Assembly (NCBI RefSeq): GCF_041381155.1
Contig: NC_091138.1
Location: 38,557,604 to 38,621,603, forward strand
Source of the DNA: Argopecten irradians
Lineage: Eukaryota > Mollusca > Bivalvia > Pectinida > Pectinidae
Direction: 5' to 3'
Length of the DNA stretch: 64,000 bases
In this document: one piece after another, positions 36,035-47,100 of the stretch
Layout of the letters: each line of letters begins with the position of its first letter
Position numbering within the stretch: the first letter of the stretch is position 1
Program-made: the position numbers and the translations under genes
The notes under the pieces: generated by a model
What the model saw: only the letters and a program-made list of their open reading frames with translations
Databases searched by the model: none
What the model was told of the DNA's origin: nothing

Positions 36035-39000
36035 TTATTTTCGTTTTCCTCCACCACCCTTTCCTCCCTTAAATGAGCCCTTCCCTCCTTTAAATGATCC
36101 CTTTCCTCCCTTAAATGACCCTTTTCCACCCTTAAACGAGCCCTTTCCTCCTCCTCCTTTTCCCTTCTTTCCTCCTCGAGATCCTTTAGATTTTCCTTTG
36201 AAAGGTTTCTTCGCAGGACTACAACAATGAGAAAACCATTCAAATTACCATGCGTTGATACAATACATACAAGAACTTTACATTCAGAATTTTGAATTTG
36301 TTTTTTATATTGCAAGGTCATTTGTTTCTGTAAGACAGTTAACAAATCTTCATATTCATAACAACATTTATGAATTTTTGAAGTGGTTAAGATAAGCAAT
36401 TATCATAGTATTACACCACTGTCCTTTAGGCTTCTTGGTATTGAACTGAAGGGAAAAAAAATTCTGACATGTTCCTAAAATCTTCTCTTAGATCACAGAA
36501 ACCTAACAAAGTTCCATAAAGCTTTACGGCGATTTTGTGACGTTAATTGTTTTATGTTTCTATTCATTTGGACTAGTAAACCCCACAATTTTACTAGTCT
36601 GGCTATTTAATCACTTGTCAAAATTAAATATTTAACAGTTTTGTTTCGGCACTTCAGTTATGATCAGTTTTAATTTTTGACCCATATTACAGTCTGGATG
36701 CAAATTCTCACAAAATGATGGATCCAGACAGAAATTATTGCAAAAAAAAAAAAAAATAACAAGAGCTGTTGGAGAACAGCAAAGCTCGCCTATTCAGAAG
36801 AAGTTGATATTCAAGTATTTACTATTTAAACATGGAAATATGAAAAATTAACAGACTCAAAAAACCCCTAAAGGGCCCCCAATTGGTTGTATTATCACGT
36901 TCAGCATCCATACACATTAGGAAAATAAAATCATAAACATTAATGATGACTTATGCTTCAACAATTGACAAAATATAAACTTGCTCAAAAACTTTAACAT
37001 GGAAATATGACAAATTAACAGACTCAAAAACCCCCTAAAGGGCCCCAAATTGGTTGTATTATCACGTTCAGCATCCATACACATTAGGAAAATAAAATCA
37101 TAAACATTTATGATGACTTAAGCTTAAACAATAGACAAAATATAAACTTGCTCAAAAACTTTAACATGGAAATATGACAAATTAACAGACTCAAAAAAAA
37201 CCTAAAGGGCCCCAAATTGGTTGTATTATCACGTTCAGCATCCATACACATTAGGAAAATAAAATCATAAACATTTATGATAACTTAAGCTTAAACAATT
37301 GACGAAACAGAAACTTGCTCAAAAACTTTAACATGAAATGGGACGCCGACGCCGGGGTGACAACATTAGCTCCCCCTATTCTTCGAATAGCCGAGCTAAA
37401 AATTTATATTTACCAACGCTAATTGGGGGGGGGGGGAGCCATTAGTCCAATTGGACTAGTTCATTATAATTGGCACTAGTCCAGCGATAAAATTACTAGT
37501 CGTGGACATCAGACTAACTATCTCATGAGTCCCATGAATACACAGAAACCCTTCAAGTAAACCCACTCATTATTAAAACCTCAGTCAGACCTATAACCCT
37601 TTAATATAATATTCTATCTTACCCTATGCCTTCACAGTATTAAAGTAAATATTACCTTTCACTATTTTCTTCCATCATCTGTGTGTTGACAGCTCTCGTC
37701 ACATCTATAACAGGTTCCTTGTTTTTAAGTTTCTGCAGAATGTCCAGCTGTTTTGTTGTCTCATTTTTCACATTTCCATAATTTTCCTCAAACTGAAAAG
37801 ATCCAATCAACTTTAGGTTAATATTTTCTAATTTCAACAATAATGATATTGGGTTTTTTTTCAACTTCCATTCCAATGAATTTAAATAGCCTACATTTTC
37901 TCAGATATGTTGCTTTCTATTTGATTTTTACACAGAGTACACAGGCCAATATTATTTGCTTCTACAAAAGTGATGTGCTATTCCCTGACTATTATTTTGC
38001 CTAACCTAAATATTAGCTTTCTAATTAATGAGTTTGACTGTACAAGCACTCTGTGTGGATAAAAGGAAGCTAGGACAGGGTCCTGTATATGATTGGGTCA
38101 AAATTTCAGCTATTTTGACTTAAACACGAAAATTAAATTTTAATACATTGATATCCCTTTGTATGGTTATAAGAGTACATAATTATGATTTATATATCAT
38201 CCAGCAAAAATTGCCTGCTATATGAAACTTATTTTTTATGCTGCAATGTACTAATGAACAACCATAACTATTTCCTTCCAGTTACAAAAGGATAACATAC
38301 ATGTAAACACAGAGGGCTTACCTTGCGTTTCTTGCCTGTGTATTTTGAGGGTTTCTCCTTAGGAAGAGATTCTGTAAATTTTCCTATAGATGCTGTTGAC
38401 CTCTTGGCTACAGCTAGAGCCTTACTAACGTGGTCCTTGGAGGGAGCCTCCGTAGGGGTCAACCCAACACCAGGAACTGTACAAACATGGAATAAACCGT
38501 TAACACTAGGGGAAACTGCAAGGTCACTTTAATATATTATGTCTATACTAATAAATAAATTATGCAAATATAAATGAAAAGAAAAAAAATTGTGCCACTA
38601 AGCCTAAGAAGCCCTGTTGTACTCTCCATTCCCTTCGCTATCTCTGGTTTGGCTGTATTAATAACCTGATGAAGGGAGGTAATCCTGTGAAAAATGAGGT
38701 GAACCTGATATTTGATCTAGTGAACATACCTTTAGTTTTCTGTGATCTTGCTATGTTTCTCAGCCTCTGTAGCTCGTTCTTGGCTGTCCTTTCTGATTTG
38801 GCTTTTAGTCTCTTCTCAAATTGGTCTTCATATGGATCTATGAAAAACAACAATGGTAACTTAAAAAGAATTCATTTACGATCAGGAATCTTTTTTTAAT
38901 ATTGGATGTTGGATTTGACTTGCATTTTATAATTTATCACTAAAGAACTTAAAAGTTGTTTATTTCTTTAGAGTTTATTATTACTCTCCACAGCCAGTAT

Positions 39001-42000
39001 TATTGTCATGCTACTCTTTAGTGGAGGAGGAAATCAGGCCTTAATGACTTGATCGTACTACACCCTACCAGCATTATCTGGAACCTCGATGCACCAGTCT
39101 TTAGTGTCGTCACCAGCTCTGTTGTAGCCCCATCTTGGTTTCCATTCCTGTTATACAAACAGAGGCAGTGTTATAGGAAAATAGTCTTCAAGTCAGTAAA
39201 TATTAGGACTAGTAAATAGTATGAAACGGTGTTGGGATAGTGTTATAGGAAACTAGTCTTCAAGTCAGTAAATATTAAGACTAGTAAATAGTATGAAACA
39301 GTGTTGGGACAGTGTTATAGGAAAATAGTCTTCAAGTCAGTAAATAATAGGACTAGTAAATAGTATGAAACAGTGTTGGGACAGTGTTATAGGAAACTAG
39401 TCTTCAAGTCGGTAAATATTAGGACTAGTAAATACCATGAATCAGTGTTGAGAATAACTTGAAAAAATTGAGATTATTCATCCTTCCCAGGTGACGTGAA
39501 TTTAATTTATCTAATGATTCAAAACTTGACATTACAAAATGAACCAAAAATTATATAAAAAGATTTTAGCGAAAGATTGACCAGGATAATTATTTTGATA
39601 TGCCTGAATTTTTTTTCTCAGTAAATTTTAGAAATGACAGCAATTGGATTGCCTTTTTAACTCTTCAAGTACTAGGAGGATAATTAGGATATGTAGTTAG
39701 GTAGGAAACATCTATCATTCTGGTGTGTTTACTTGGCTTACATTCACTAGAAATAGTAATAGCTGTATTATTATCACATCCAATATTACAATCCTCTGAG
39801 CGTGGTGATACGCCACTATATCGGCATAGATCTTGGAAGGAGAATGAGCGCAGGTCTAGGAAGAACGTGAAAAAGGCTTCGTGGTTTCGACCAGCTGACA
39901 CCGTAATTTTCGTACCATCAACTCCTGGTGCAGAACTTGCCAGACGTGTACGAGGGGTGACAGCGGTACAGGGGCCCAGACTTGACGTGAATATCAGGGT
40001 GGTTGAAACTGGTGATGGGCAGACGATCAAGCAGCAACTTGTTCGTACCAACACTAAATTTGGTGATGAGTGTCAACGAGAGGAGAGTGTGTGTTGTGTC
40101 AGAGCAACCCTGGTTCTGGTGGTGGGTCATTACATTTCCGTCCGGTGCGCTGTACAAAGCCACATGCAAAATCTGTGCCAAGCACAACACAGTGGCCGAG
40201 TACATTGGTGAAACCGGCCGAAATGCCTATACCCGGTTCCAGGAACACAGGCGCCAAGTAGAGAGTGTGTAATCTCTCTAATGCTCTGGCTAAGCACTTG
40301 CTCAAAGAACACCCAGGAGACGAAGGTGACATTAGAAACTTCAACTCAAGTGTGAAGTCCTCAAGACCTTCTCCAAAAGCCACTCGATACGACAAGTTTC
40401 AGAGGCGGTCGCTAATACACGGATCAAGTTGCTGACAAGCTCCTCTAATTCTAAGTCAGAATGGGAGCAACTTGCCGTAGAGAGATTGGTGGTCAACAAG
40501 GGAACCACGACTGTGAATAGCAATCTGTGATAGGAAATCTGATTAAAATACAGATCTTTATGACCACTCCAGCTCGTGATTAGAGGATCTGACAAGCGTC
40601 CCAGGGGGGGTCACATGTCATGTTCAGGTGACCTGTATACCATCAGTTGTACTCACGACCAACGTGTAGGTTCTGCACCTTGCTGCATCAAGTATAAACA
40701 ACATTTCGTCCCAAGTATACATATACAGTAAACCCTATGTTGTTCTCTTGGGGCCGAGAGTCCTTAGGTGTGAAAGTTTTTGGGGGCAGCAATATTGGAA
40801 TGGTCTTTATCAAGGATCACGTGGGACGATGGCCCATAGTGGGATACTTTTCATCTGATCCTTTTTATCAAACGTAAATGATAATGGGAATCTATGTTTT
40901 ATTTTATTATATTTTGATATAATAGGCACTATGTCTACAGAATAGTGTGAGGTACGAGCTTGTCTCAAAACAATAAACATACCGCTTAGTCGATTGTCAA
41001 AAACTTTTCTTTCGATTGCCACCTCGAAAAGCTGGTATGGTCTGACGTTTTCAACCGTGCATGTGATTGCATATAATATCCCCTTTTCGTACGTCCAGTG
41101 TTTATGTTTTATGGCTACACAAGTCTATCTGATAAAGTATCTTGCGGTTATAACCATCGTTTAAAACACCGTTTTTCCTCATTATGACTCTGATTTGGAA
41201 GTTGGAGTATTGTAAAGAGAGGCTAATTTCCAACACTGAAATCCACTGTGTGCTAATTTTATTATAACAGCAAACCCCATGTGGTCACATATTACACTGA
41301 TAAAGAGCAAACCAGTCTACACTGTGGTATACTGACCTTAGACTGCTCATCCCACACCATCTTGCTTCTTTTCCTGTTCTGTATACCCTTCATCCGGGCA
41401 TATTCCTCCCATTTTGTTGTAGCCTTGGCCTTTGGAACCTACAAAATAGAAGTGTCTAGTCGGCTGACAAAGTACAAACTTGATAAACATCATAAACTAC
41501 ATTTATAAACTACATTTACATTCTAAATTAGAAGTACCCGATGCCATAAATTTTAACGCTTAGTTTTTCAATATTTTAACTTTTGGCAAACTATTTTCAC
41601 AACCAATATAAAAGTAAAACAAATGTAAAATATGAATGAATTGGCAAAGTCATGTAATTTCTAGATCTTTATGTAAGACTATTTATGAGAAGGTTAAGAA
41701 GGCAGATTGAACCACTTACTGGCTTTCCTCTTGGAATCAGAACCTTAGGATCTGGTAACTGCAAGAATAAATATGTACACATCACTATTACAAGATTCAC
41801 ATCAAAAGAATATACCGAACATATTGATATAGAGTCACAGGCGCCGGGTTTGAAAATTTGAGTTTCCATTCACTTATATTTTCCATAATAATGTAAAAGG
41901 TACCCTCAGTAACACATCTAGTAAATATATAAGTACTCTTGTTTCAGACAATCACAGACATCAACAGGTTTTAACTTCAAAAACAAAATTACAGTTCTCA

Positions 42001-43923
42001 CCTTTACTACTACCACTCCATCTTCTTTTTCTGTTGGCAACTAAAACAATATCAAAATAAAAATTTCAATTATTCTGCAAGTAAAACAATCAATAAAATT
42101 CAATTAATTTAAAGAATGTTTTATGTATTAGTTCACATTATATTGGACAAATATATTCATGTAACCCTGATGAGTACTAGCTCTAGTATAGACATCTCTT
42201 CTCTTTAGCTTGGTTGAGCATTAAGCTAGGAAGCCATAGGTGCCGAGTTCAATCTTGGTGGAGGCAGTGATTAAATTTACAGCATTTAAAACCATGCATT
42301 CTTTTACATACATGTATTGTATATGTAATATTTATTTCTACATGAGCATGATCCTTCAGCTCCTACATGCAGTGTTTCTACTAGCACCAAAATACATTAT
42401 AACAAATAAATAAAGTGACAGCAAATAAGATAGCCAGATAACATTTATTTCAATACAGGTGCAATGTATCAAACCTAATACATCTGGACAGCTCGCTTCT
42501 AGTTCTACAGTGAAACCAGTCGTTTACATTTTTTTGCTGTATTGACACATAATATAAAACTTACCTGAAATATTCTGTTAATTAGCAGCTGGGCATTATC
42601 TCTTGCTAACGCTTTCAAATATTCATCTTTCTTTGACCTGAAATTCAGAAACAATAATTCCAATGCTAATTTGGTACAAAAATGCTATGTTATATAGTTA
42701 CATGTATTTGCCATCACTTTTGTACAGCAATATCTTATGTGGTTATGTTGTTAAAAAAAATGCCACAATATGAATCAATGATTGGACACTGTTTTCATGG
42801 TTACACTTTATACCCAATGCAGTATCATGAGGCCTTTATGTATAACATACTGTCAATTCAGTGAACATCTTAACCACTTAGCCTCTATCACAATCAACCA
42901 GCATTCATGAGGTAAGAAATAAAGTGAACATACTATATCAGCTAAACAATAGTGAAATAATTTATCTCTCAACCAGTTCTAAAGCAAACTGTAGGCACAT
43001 GTACACCATATAGGACTATCTTGTAATTTGCTAATGTATAAATTGTGTAACAAAATTGTTATATTTCATTGATTTGTCATAAAATCATCCCAAAGTTAAT
43101 GGCAATTTTTTGTGCTATCCTTGTTATAACAGTTTCTGGGATGTTGACATCCTCAATACTCCAGGGGTTCCGATCACCTAGTAGGCTACGATGTCTGTAC
43201 CCCTGGACTAATAAAAATATCTCATAGTAAAACTGGAGGCAACAGGAGAGAACACATAATTTAGTCCTTTGATGTACATCAAAACCAAAACAGCCGTTAT
43301 CGTATAACCGTACACTGTGGTTGACTATTAGGCTTTGAAGTTGGGTGTTGCTCCCACTGTAGTCTTCAACGGAAGGCTTGCAGGCTTGTGATTGGTTCAG
43401 ATTTTTTCCTCTGAGTTGTCTTCAGTTTTACTATGAGATAGTCCAGGGGTGTAGAGATCGTAGGTGATCGGAACCCCTGAAGTATCGAGGATGGCCTGTC
43501 GATTACTGATAATGTTATGATTGTAAATTATTTCATACAACTTAAAATATTATTAAATAAATGCTTATTTAAATTAAAATGGTTTTTCAATCGAGCTCAA
43601 CTGGTGTATTGTTTATGGATACTGAAATAATTCATCATATTAAATACGACGGACGGGACTTCTAGCTAGATATTTCTAGTTAGGAATTCCCTTTGCCATC
43701 CTATGCTGATAGTGTTATTCGTCGATGATCACGTGTGGTAAATAGAATATTTGCCGAAAACCAAATCTCACTTGTATCGTCTTGTGTCGAACGGATTTGT
43801 ATCAACAGCAAGCAAATTTCCTTCATCGATTTCAAGGTCGATATCTTTCGTAACTTCGATTGTTTTATAACTTGCTTGTTTTTCTATCTCTTTCTGTAAC
43901 ACTTGCTCCACGAGGTCTGCCAT
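36035..43923 (-). CDS. RRS1, ribosome biogenesis regulatory protein (10 exons, 355 aa)
   Basis: Exons on the minus strand are 43923-43772, 42637-42565, 42040-42002, 41758-41720, 41438-41337, 39147-39069, 38837-38730, 38476-38322, 37792-37656 and 36218-36035. All are GT/AG and in phase, totalling 356 codons. RRS1 with RPF2 brings the 5S RNP (5S rRNA, uL18, uL5) into nucleolar pre-60S particles. Family signatures appear in order: [19 protein letters not shown] (29-47), [19 protein letters not shown] (61-79), [23 protein letters not shown] (110-132), [13 protein letters not shown] (140-152), [23 protein letters not shown] from 162, [15 protein letters not shown] (209-223), [15 protein letters not shown] (235-249) and [12 protein letters not shown] from 279. 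The C-terminal tail (296-355) is Lys/Gly-rich with four KGSFKGG repeats and a final KRK; other family members also end in basic Gly/Lys repeats. The length is near the human protein's roughly 365. The gene shares a divergent promoter with the RhoGAP. Its introns hold several transposable elements. Confidence 0.96.
36758..37402. repeat. Family F element: hairpin ends and internal 167-bp tandem repeats
   Basis: It starts AACAAGAGCTGTTGGAGAAC (a hairpin, GCTGTT/AACAGC) and ends with another hairpin (CTATTC-TTC-GAATAG) then CCGAGCTAAAAAT. The ends contain near-inverse motifs, AGCTCGCCTATTC (36783-36795) and GAATAGCCGAGCT (37385-37397). The body is about three units of 167 bp (ATTAACAGACTC at 36847, 37014 and 37181). 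It lies in the last intron of RRS1. The architecture resembles Helentron-derived non-autonomous elements (inference). Confidence 0.75.
39165..39455. repeat. Tandem repeat, 72-bp unit, about 4 copies
   Basis: TGTTATAGGAAA recurs at 39169, 39241, 39313 and 39385, exactly 72 bp apart. The units share TAGTCTTCAAGTCAGTAAAT and AGGACTAGTAAATAG. The array begins about 20 bp outside RRS1 exon 6 on the intron side, close to its splice acceptor. Confidence 0.9.
39820..40500 (+). pseudogene. Decayed retroelement fragment with GIY-YIG endonuclease domain
   Basis: It lies in an RRS1 intron on the opposite strand. The frame from about 39820 gives [15 protein letters not shown] and [20 protein letters not shown], then [18 protein letters not shown]. 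After frame changes near 40060-40140 the reading continues as [12 protein letters not shown], then [19 protein letters not shown], then after a stop [27 protein letters not shown]...[17 protein letters not shown] is the GIY-YIG core (GIY-like LYK, YIG, catalytic-type Arg, EH), with the Cys pair found in Penelope-like element endonucleases. Stops and frameshifts make it non-functional. No reverse transcriptase remains. Whether it comes from a Penelope-like element or another GIY-YIG retroelement is unsettled. Confidence 0.75.
40541..40731 (+). repeat. Tail (family D) following the GIY-YIG relic
   Basis: GATTAAAATACAGATCTTTAT, AGAGGATCTGACAAG, TCATGTTCAGGTGACCTG and AAGTATACATATACAGTAAA match 26478-26655 in order. 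It starts about 40 bp after the last coding-like sequence of the relic, so it is probably that element's 3' untranslated end. Confidence 0.7.
42206..42270 (+). repeat. tRNA-like SINE head, degraded
   Basis: TAGCTTGGTTGAGCATTA resembles a tRNA A-box region and GGTGCCGAGTTCAATCTT a B box, spaced as in a tRNA. It does not fold into an intact tRNA with a matching acceptor stem, so it is treated as a SINE remnant in RRS1 intron 2. Confidence 0.5.
43148..43493. repeat. MITE with long terminal inverted repeats in RRS1 intron 1
   Basis: The left end is CATCCTCAATACTCCAGGGG, then TTCCGATCACCTA and CTCATAGTAAAACTGGAGGCA. The right end is its inverse with few differences. The terminal repeats are roughly 80 bp and the whole element about 346 bp, with no coding capacity. 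I could not define a clear target-site duplication. Confidence 0.85.
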
Positions 43924-44148
43924 GTTCCAATAATCCACTTCCTACAACACAAGAGAAACGTTATTTGATTGGATGATAATTTTACAACGAACCAATGAAA
44001 ACCGCTTTGTCAATCGTCGAAAGAACATGTCTGTCGCCTGTGGTCTAAAGTGAAAATGACACTCAAACAGAAATTGCAGATGAAATACTGAAACCCATGG
44101 TTTTAAGTTAACTTTATTCGTTGGAGGTGGACAGGATAAAACAACACA
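43924..44148. promoter_or_regulatory. Bidirectional promoter between RRS1 and the RhoGAP gene
   Basis: Only 225 bp separate the two divergent start codons, so the transcription starts must lie here unless upstream UTR exons exist. Visible candidate sites are CACTTCCT at 43936-43943 (ETS-type AGGAAGTG on the minus strand), an inverted CCAAT box (ATTGG, 43968-43972) and a direct CCAAT (43992-43996). No TATA box is evident at a usual position. The pairing of CCAAT and ETS sites fits a housekeeping promoter. Confidence 0.7.
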
Positions 44149-47100
44149 ATGTTGAAGCGGGAGAATCTGAGGAAGAATTTCCTCCGTGTGAAGCAAATGG
44201 CGGATCAGAATCTGGGAAGGTGGGGCATTTCAGAGAGTAATAATTCTGCTGTCAAAATGCTGTCTGATTACGTATATAACACAAGCATATATAAATCCAC
44301 TTATACTTAATAGCATGGTCTCCACTTCAGTCTTTTATTGAACCAATGATATTTTTTGAACCCCTGATTGCTATCAATTGATGGAATAGCATCATACATA
44401 TTAGCATGGCATGTTTATTTTAATACTGTAATTTCATGAAGCTTGCCAAATTTTACATGACAACTTAGTATAATCAATACTATAACACTGAATTGCATTT
44501 ACAATGTTATCTATGAATGCTTTCTGACAATCCGACATCATAATGTTCATCCATTTATATATAATTATAAAACTCTACACTAGTTAGAGGCAAATGATGA
44601 TCCAATTCCTGCAACACAAATGACAGATGTTAACCAGCAAACAGGTGTATCTGTCTCTCCACCAAGTCTATAGACTAGTTAAAAAACCTCTTTTAGCTTT
44701 GTTGCACTATCTAGAACCAATTTCCCTATTTTCCCATATAATGTGTAGAACCAATACATTTTAGAATATGTTTAAAAAGTTGTTTATTTTTACCGAATGA
44801 TGACACATGTAAATCATGCAATTGTATATGTACTTGACTTATGAACTTCCTAGGCCTGCAGCTATTGTGTGATCAGCTGTAGAGTGAGGATCAGGTTCTT
44901 GCTGTCTGTATGCAAGATGGTCATACATATTTCTTATACACAGTGGTGGTCAAAATGTGAAGCATTGATCATGATTGATCAACCTAAAACTGTGTAAAAA
45001 ATATCATTTTCCTGTGTCAATATTATCTTCATTAAGTCTAGATCTGGGGTTAATGGATGACCTTATTGTTTTATGACATCCCTATCTCTTCCACACATCC
45101 CTCACCATCCATTTCTTTTTTCACCATTCATGACAATTTCAATCTCCTGCCATATCCCAGCTTAAGCTTCCTCCCATCATCTAATCAAGTTCCAACATTT
45201 CCTCTCTCCCCTCCATCTTACCATATGTTACCATTGCTATGTACCCCTTCAAAGTTCCATCCACACATGACCATCTGATCCCCAACATCCCATCATGATG
45301 ATAATCTATATTAGGATCCCTATCCCTATTCCCTCTCACAAATCCATCCTTGGCCTTTCCCATCATCCCCTCATCTTCAACCTCACCACTTAACCACCTC
45401 CTACAATGTTATTCTGTACCATTAAACCTTAAACCACAACTCACGGCCGTCTTCGCTCTTTGCCATCACACATCTGATGTCATTCTTATACTTTTTTTCA
45501 ATTTCACAATCCATCACCACCCCAACCTCATTCAATGCTACTCCAACTTCTTTTATTATTCACTGCTATCGCCATTCTCTTCCGACCAATTTCTGATTCT
45601 TATCATCATCCCTTTCCTATCTTGCTTGCTACACTATCCCCAGTTCCCACCTCCATCAGTCACCCATATTTCCATCATCACCCGACAAACCTGCTCCTAT
45701 GGCCATGGTGTCAAAGTGGAAAAGATGTCCCAATTTCAACTGTTTTACCACAAGCTCTCCACCTCTGGGTCACAAATTTGAATCCTATGTGTAGCAGTTG
45801 CCAGGAACTGACTGTTGATTGATGGTTTTTATCTGGATACTCCTGCTTTCTTCCACCCCCTATACCTGTAACTTCCTCAAATGACACTGTCAAATGTTAA
45901 TAGGATGTTAAAACAAACAAACAAAAATCTATATTATTATTTCATATATATCTTAAAGTTGCTTTACCCATCATCATATCCATGATATCTATTCAAACCT
46001 CATCTTTGACCATATCTCTGCCTACCTTTCTAGTGATTTTACCTCGCACTTTCTCTAGCAATCTTTCAACTTATCACCAACTCCACTATTTTCACTATTA
46101 AATAAGCTATTTTTCTATTTATTGTGTTTCAATTTATAAATATTTGTATAGTTTATACCTGTCAATGAATTACATGATCCTTACGTGCAGTTATCCTTGT
46201 TTATATTTGAAATATAATTTTGTATAAAATTATACATTTTGTATTTATAAAGCTTTAATTTCAAGATAAAATCTAGAGGAAAATGCCTTCTATCTGAATA
46301 TACTTTCATGATTTTCTATCACAATTTTCTATTGATAAAATAATTTGAAAGTTGAAATTTAATGGTGAATGTCATAAACTGAACTAACATTTACTGTCAG
46401 TAAAATGTTCAACCTAGTGATGAATGAATGATTTCCAGTTCAATATTATCTTTGTATTATGTATTTGGTGCATAATTTACCCAGGTATTTCAGAGTTGTT
46501 TCCATATGCAAATTTTGTTCCAAATACAGTCTATAGGCCTAATTTTGGATTAATTCACTGTTCCTATATGTATCTGATATCTTCACTTTCTCCCTTTGCT
46601 AATGTAGCTAAGCGTCATAAGCTACGTATACCTGGTAGTTTTTAATGAAAAAATGCCAAACATTCCATACATTAATTATTTGTCTCACAGTTTTATTTTG
46701 GGCAAAGGAGTGACTGACTTTTTCCATCTCTATAGGTAAGATACAAAGTAAAGAATATACAAACAACAGTAATCTATGCACCGTACATGATATACATTTA
46801 CATGTATTTCCTGCCTTCGGTAAAGCTGATAAAATGCCAATATTTAATCCAAGGACATGTAGTTCTATCTGAATGAGTTATTTGTTTATAATCTACTGTT
46901 TTGATATGTGGTGTATACAAACCATTTTGTACCTCGCCAGTTTAATGTTTTTATACATTATGTTCAGTTTGAAAGCAATTAAATTCAAGCATATCTCTGT
47001 GTATTTAAAAATTCACAATTTACCGTTCATGATATTTTAATGAGTTTTTTCTTCCAACTGTATTATTATGTTTGTTATGGCAGCATACTAGTTTTCCAAG

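Noticed and set aside
36022..36399. 125-codon minus-strand frame, Glu/Arg-rich and coiled-coil-like
   Set aside because: It overlaps the last exon of RRS1 in another frame. The repetitive KGSFKGG coding sequence creates the long shadow frame, and the RRS1 reading joins perfectly to exon 9.
45350..45822. Frames of 143 and 95 codons
   Set aside because: They come from G-poor sequence, in which few stop codons occur in some frames; the composition (Ser, Pro, Leu, Phe, His) follows the base bias.
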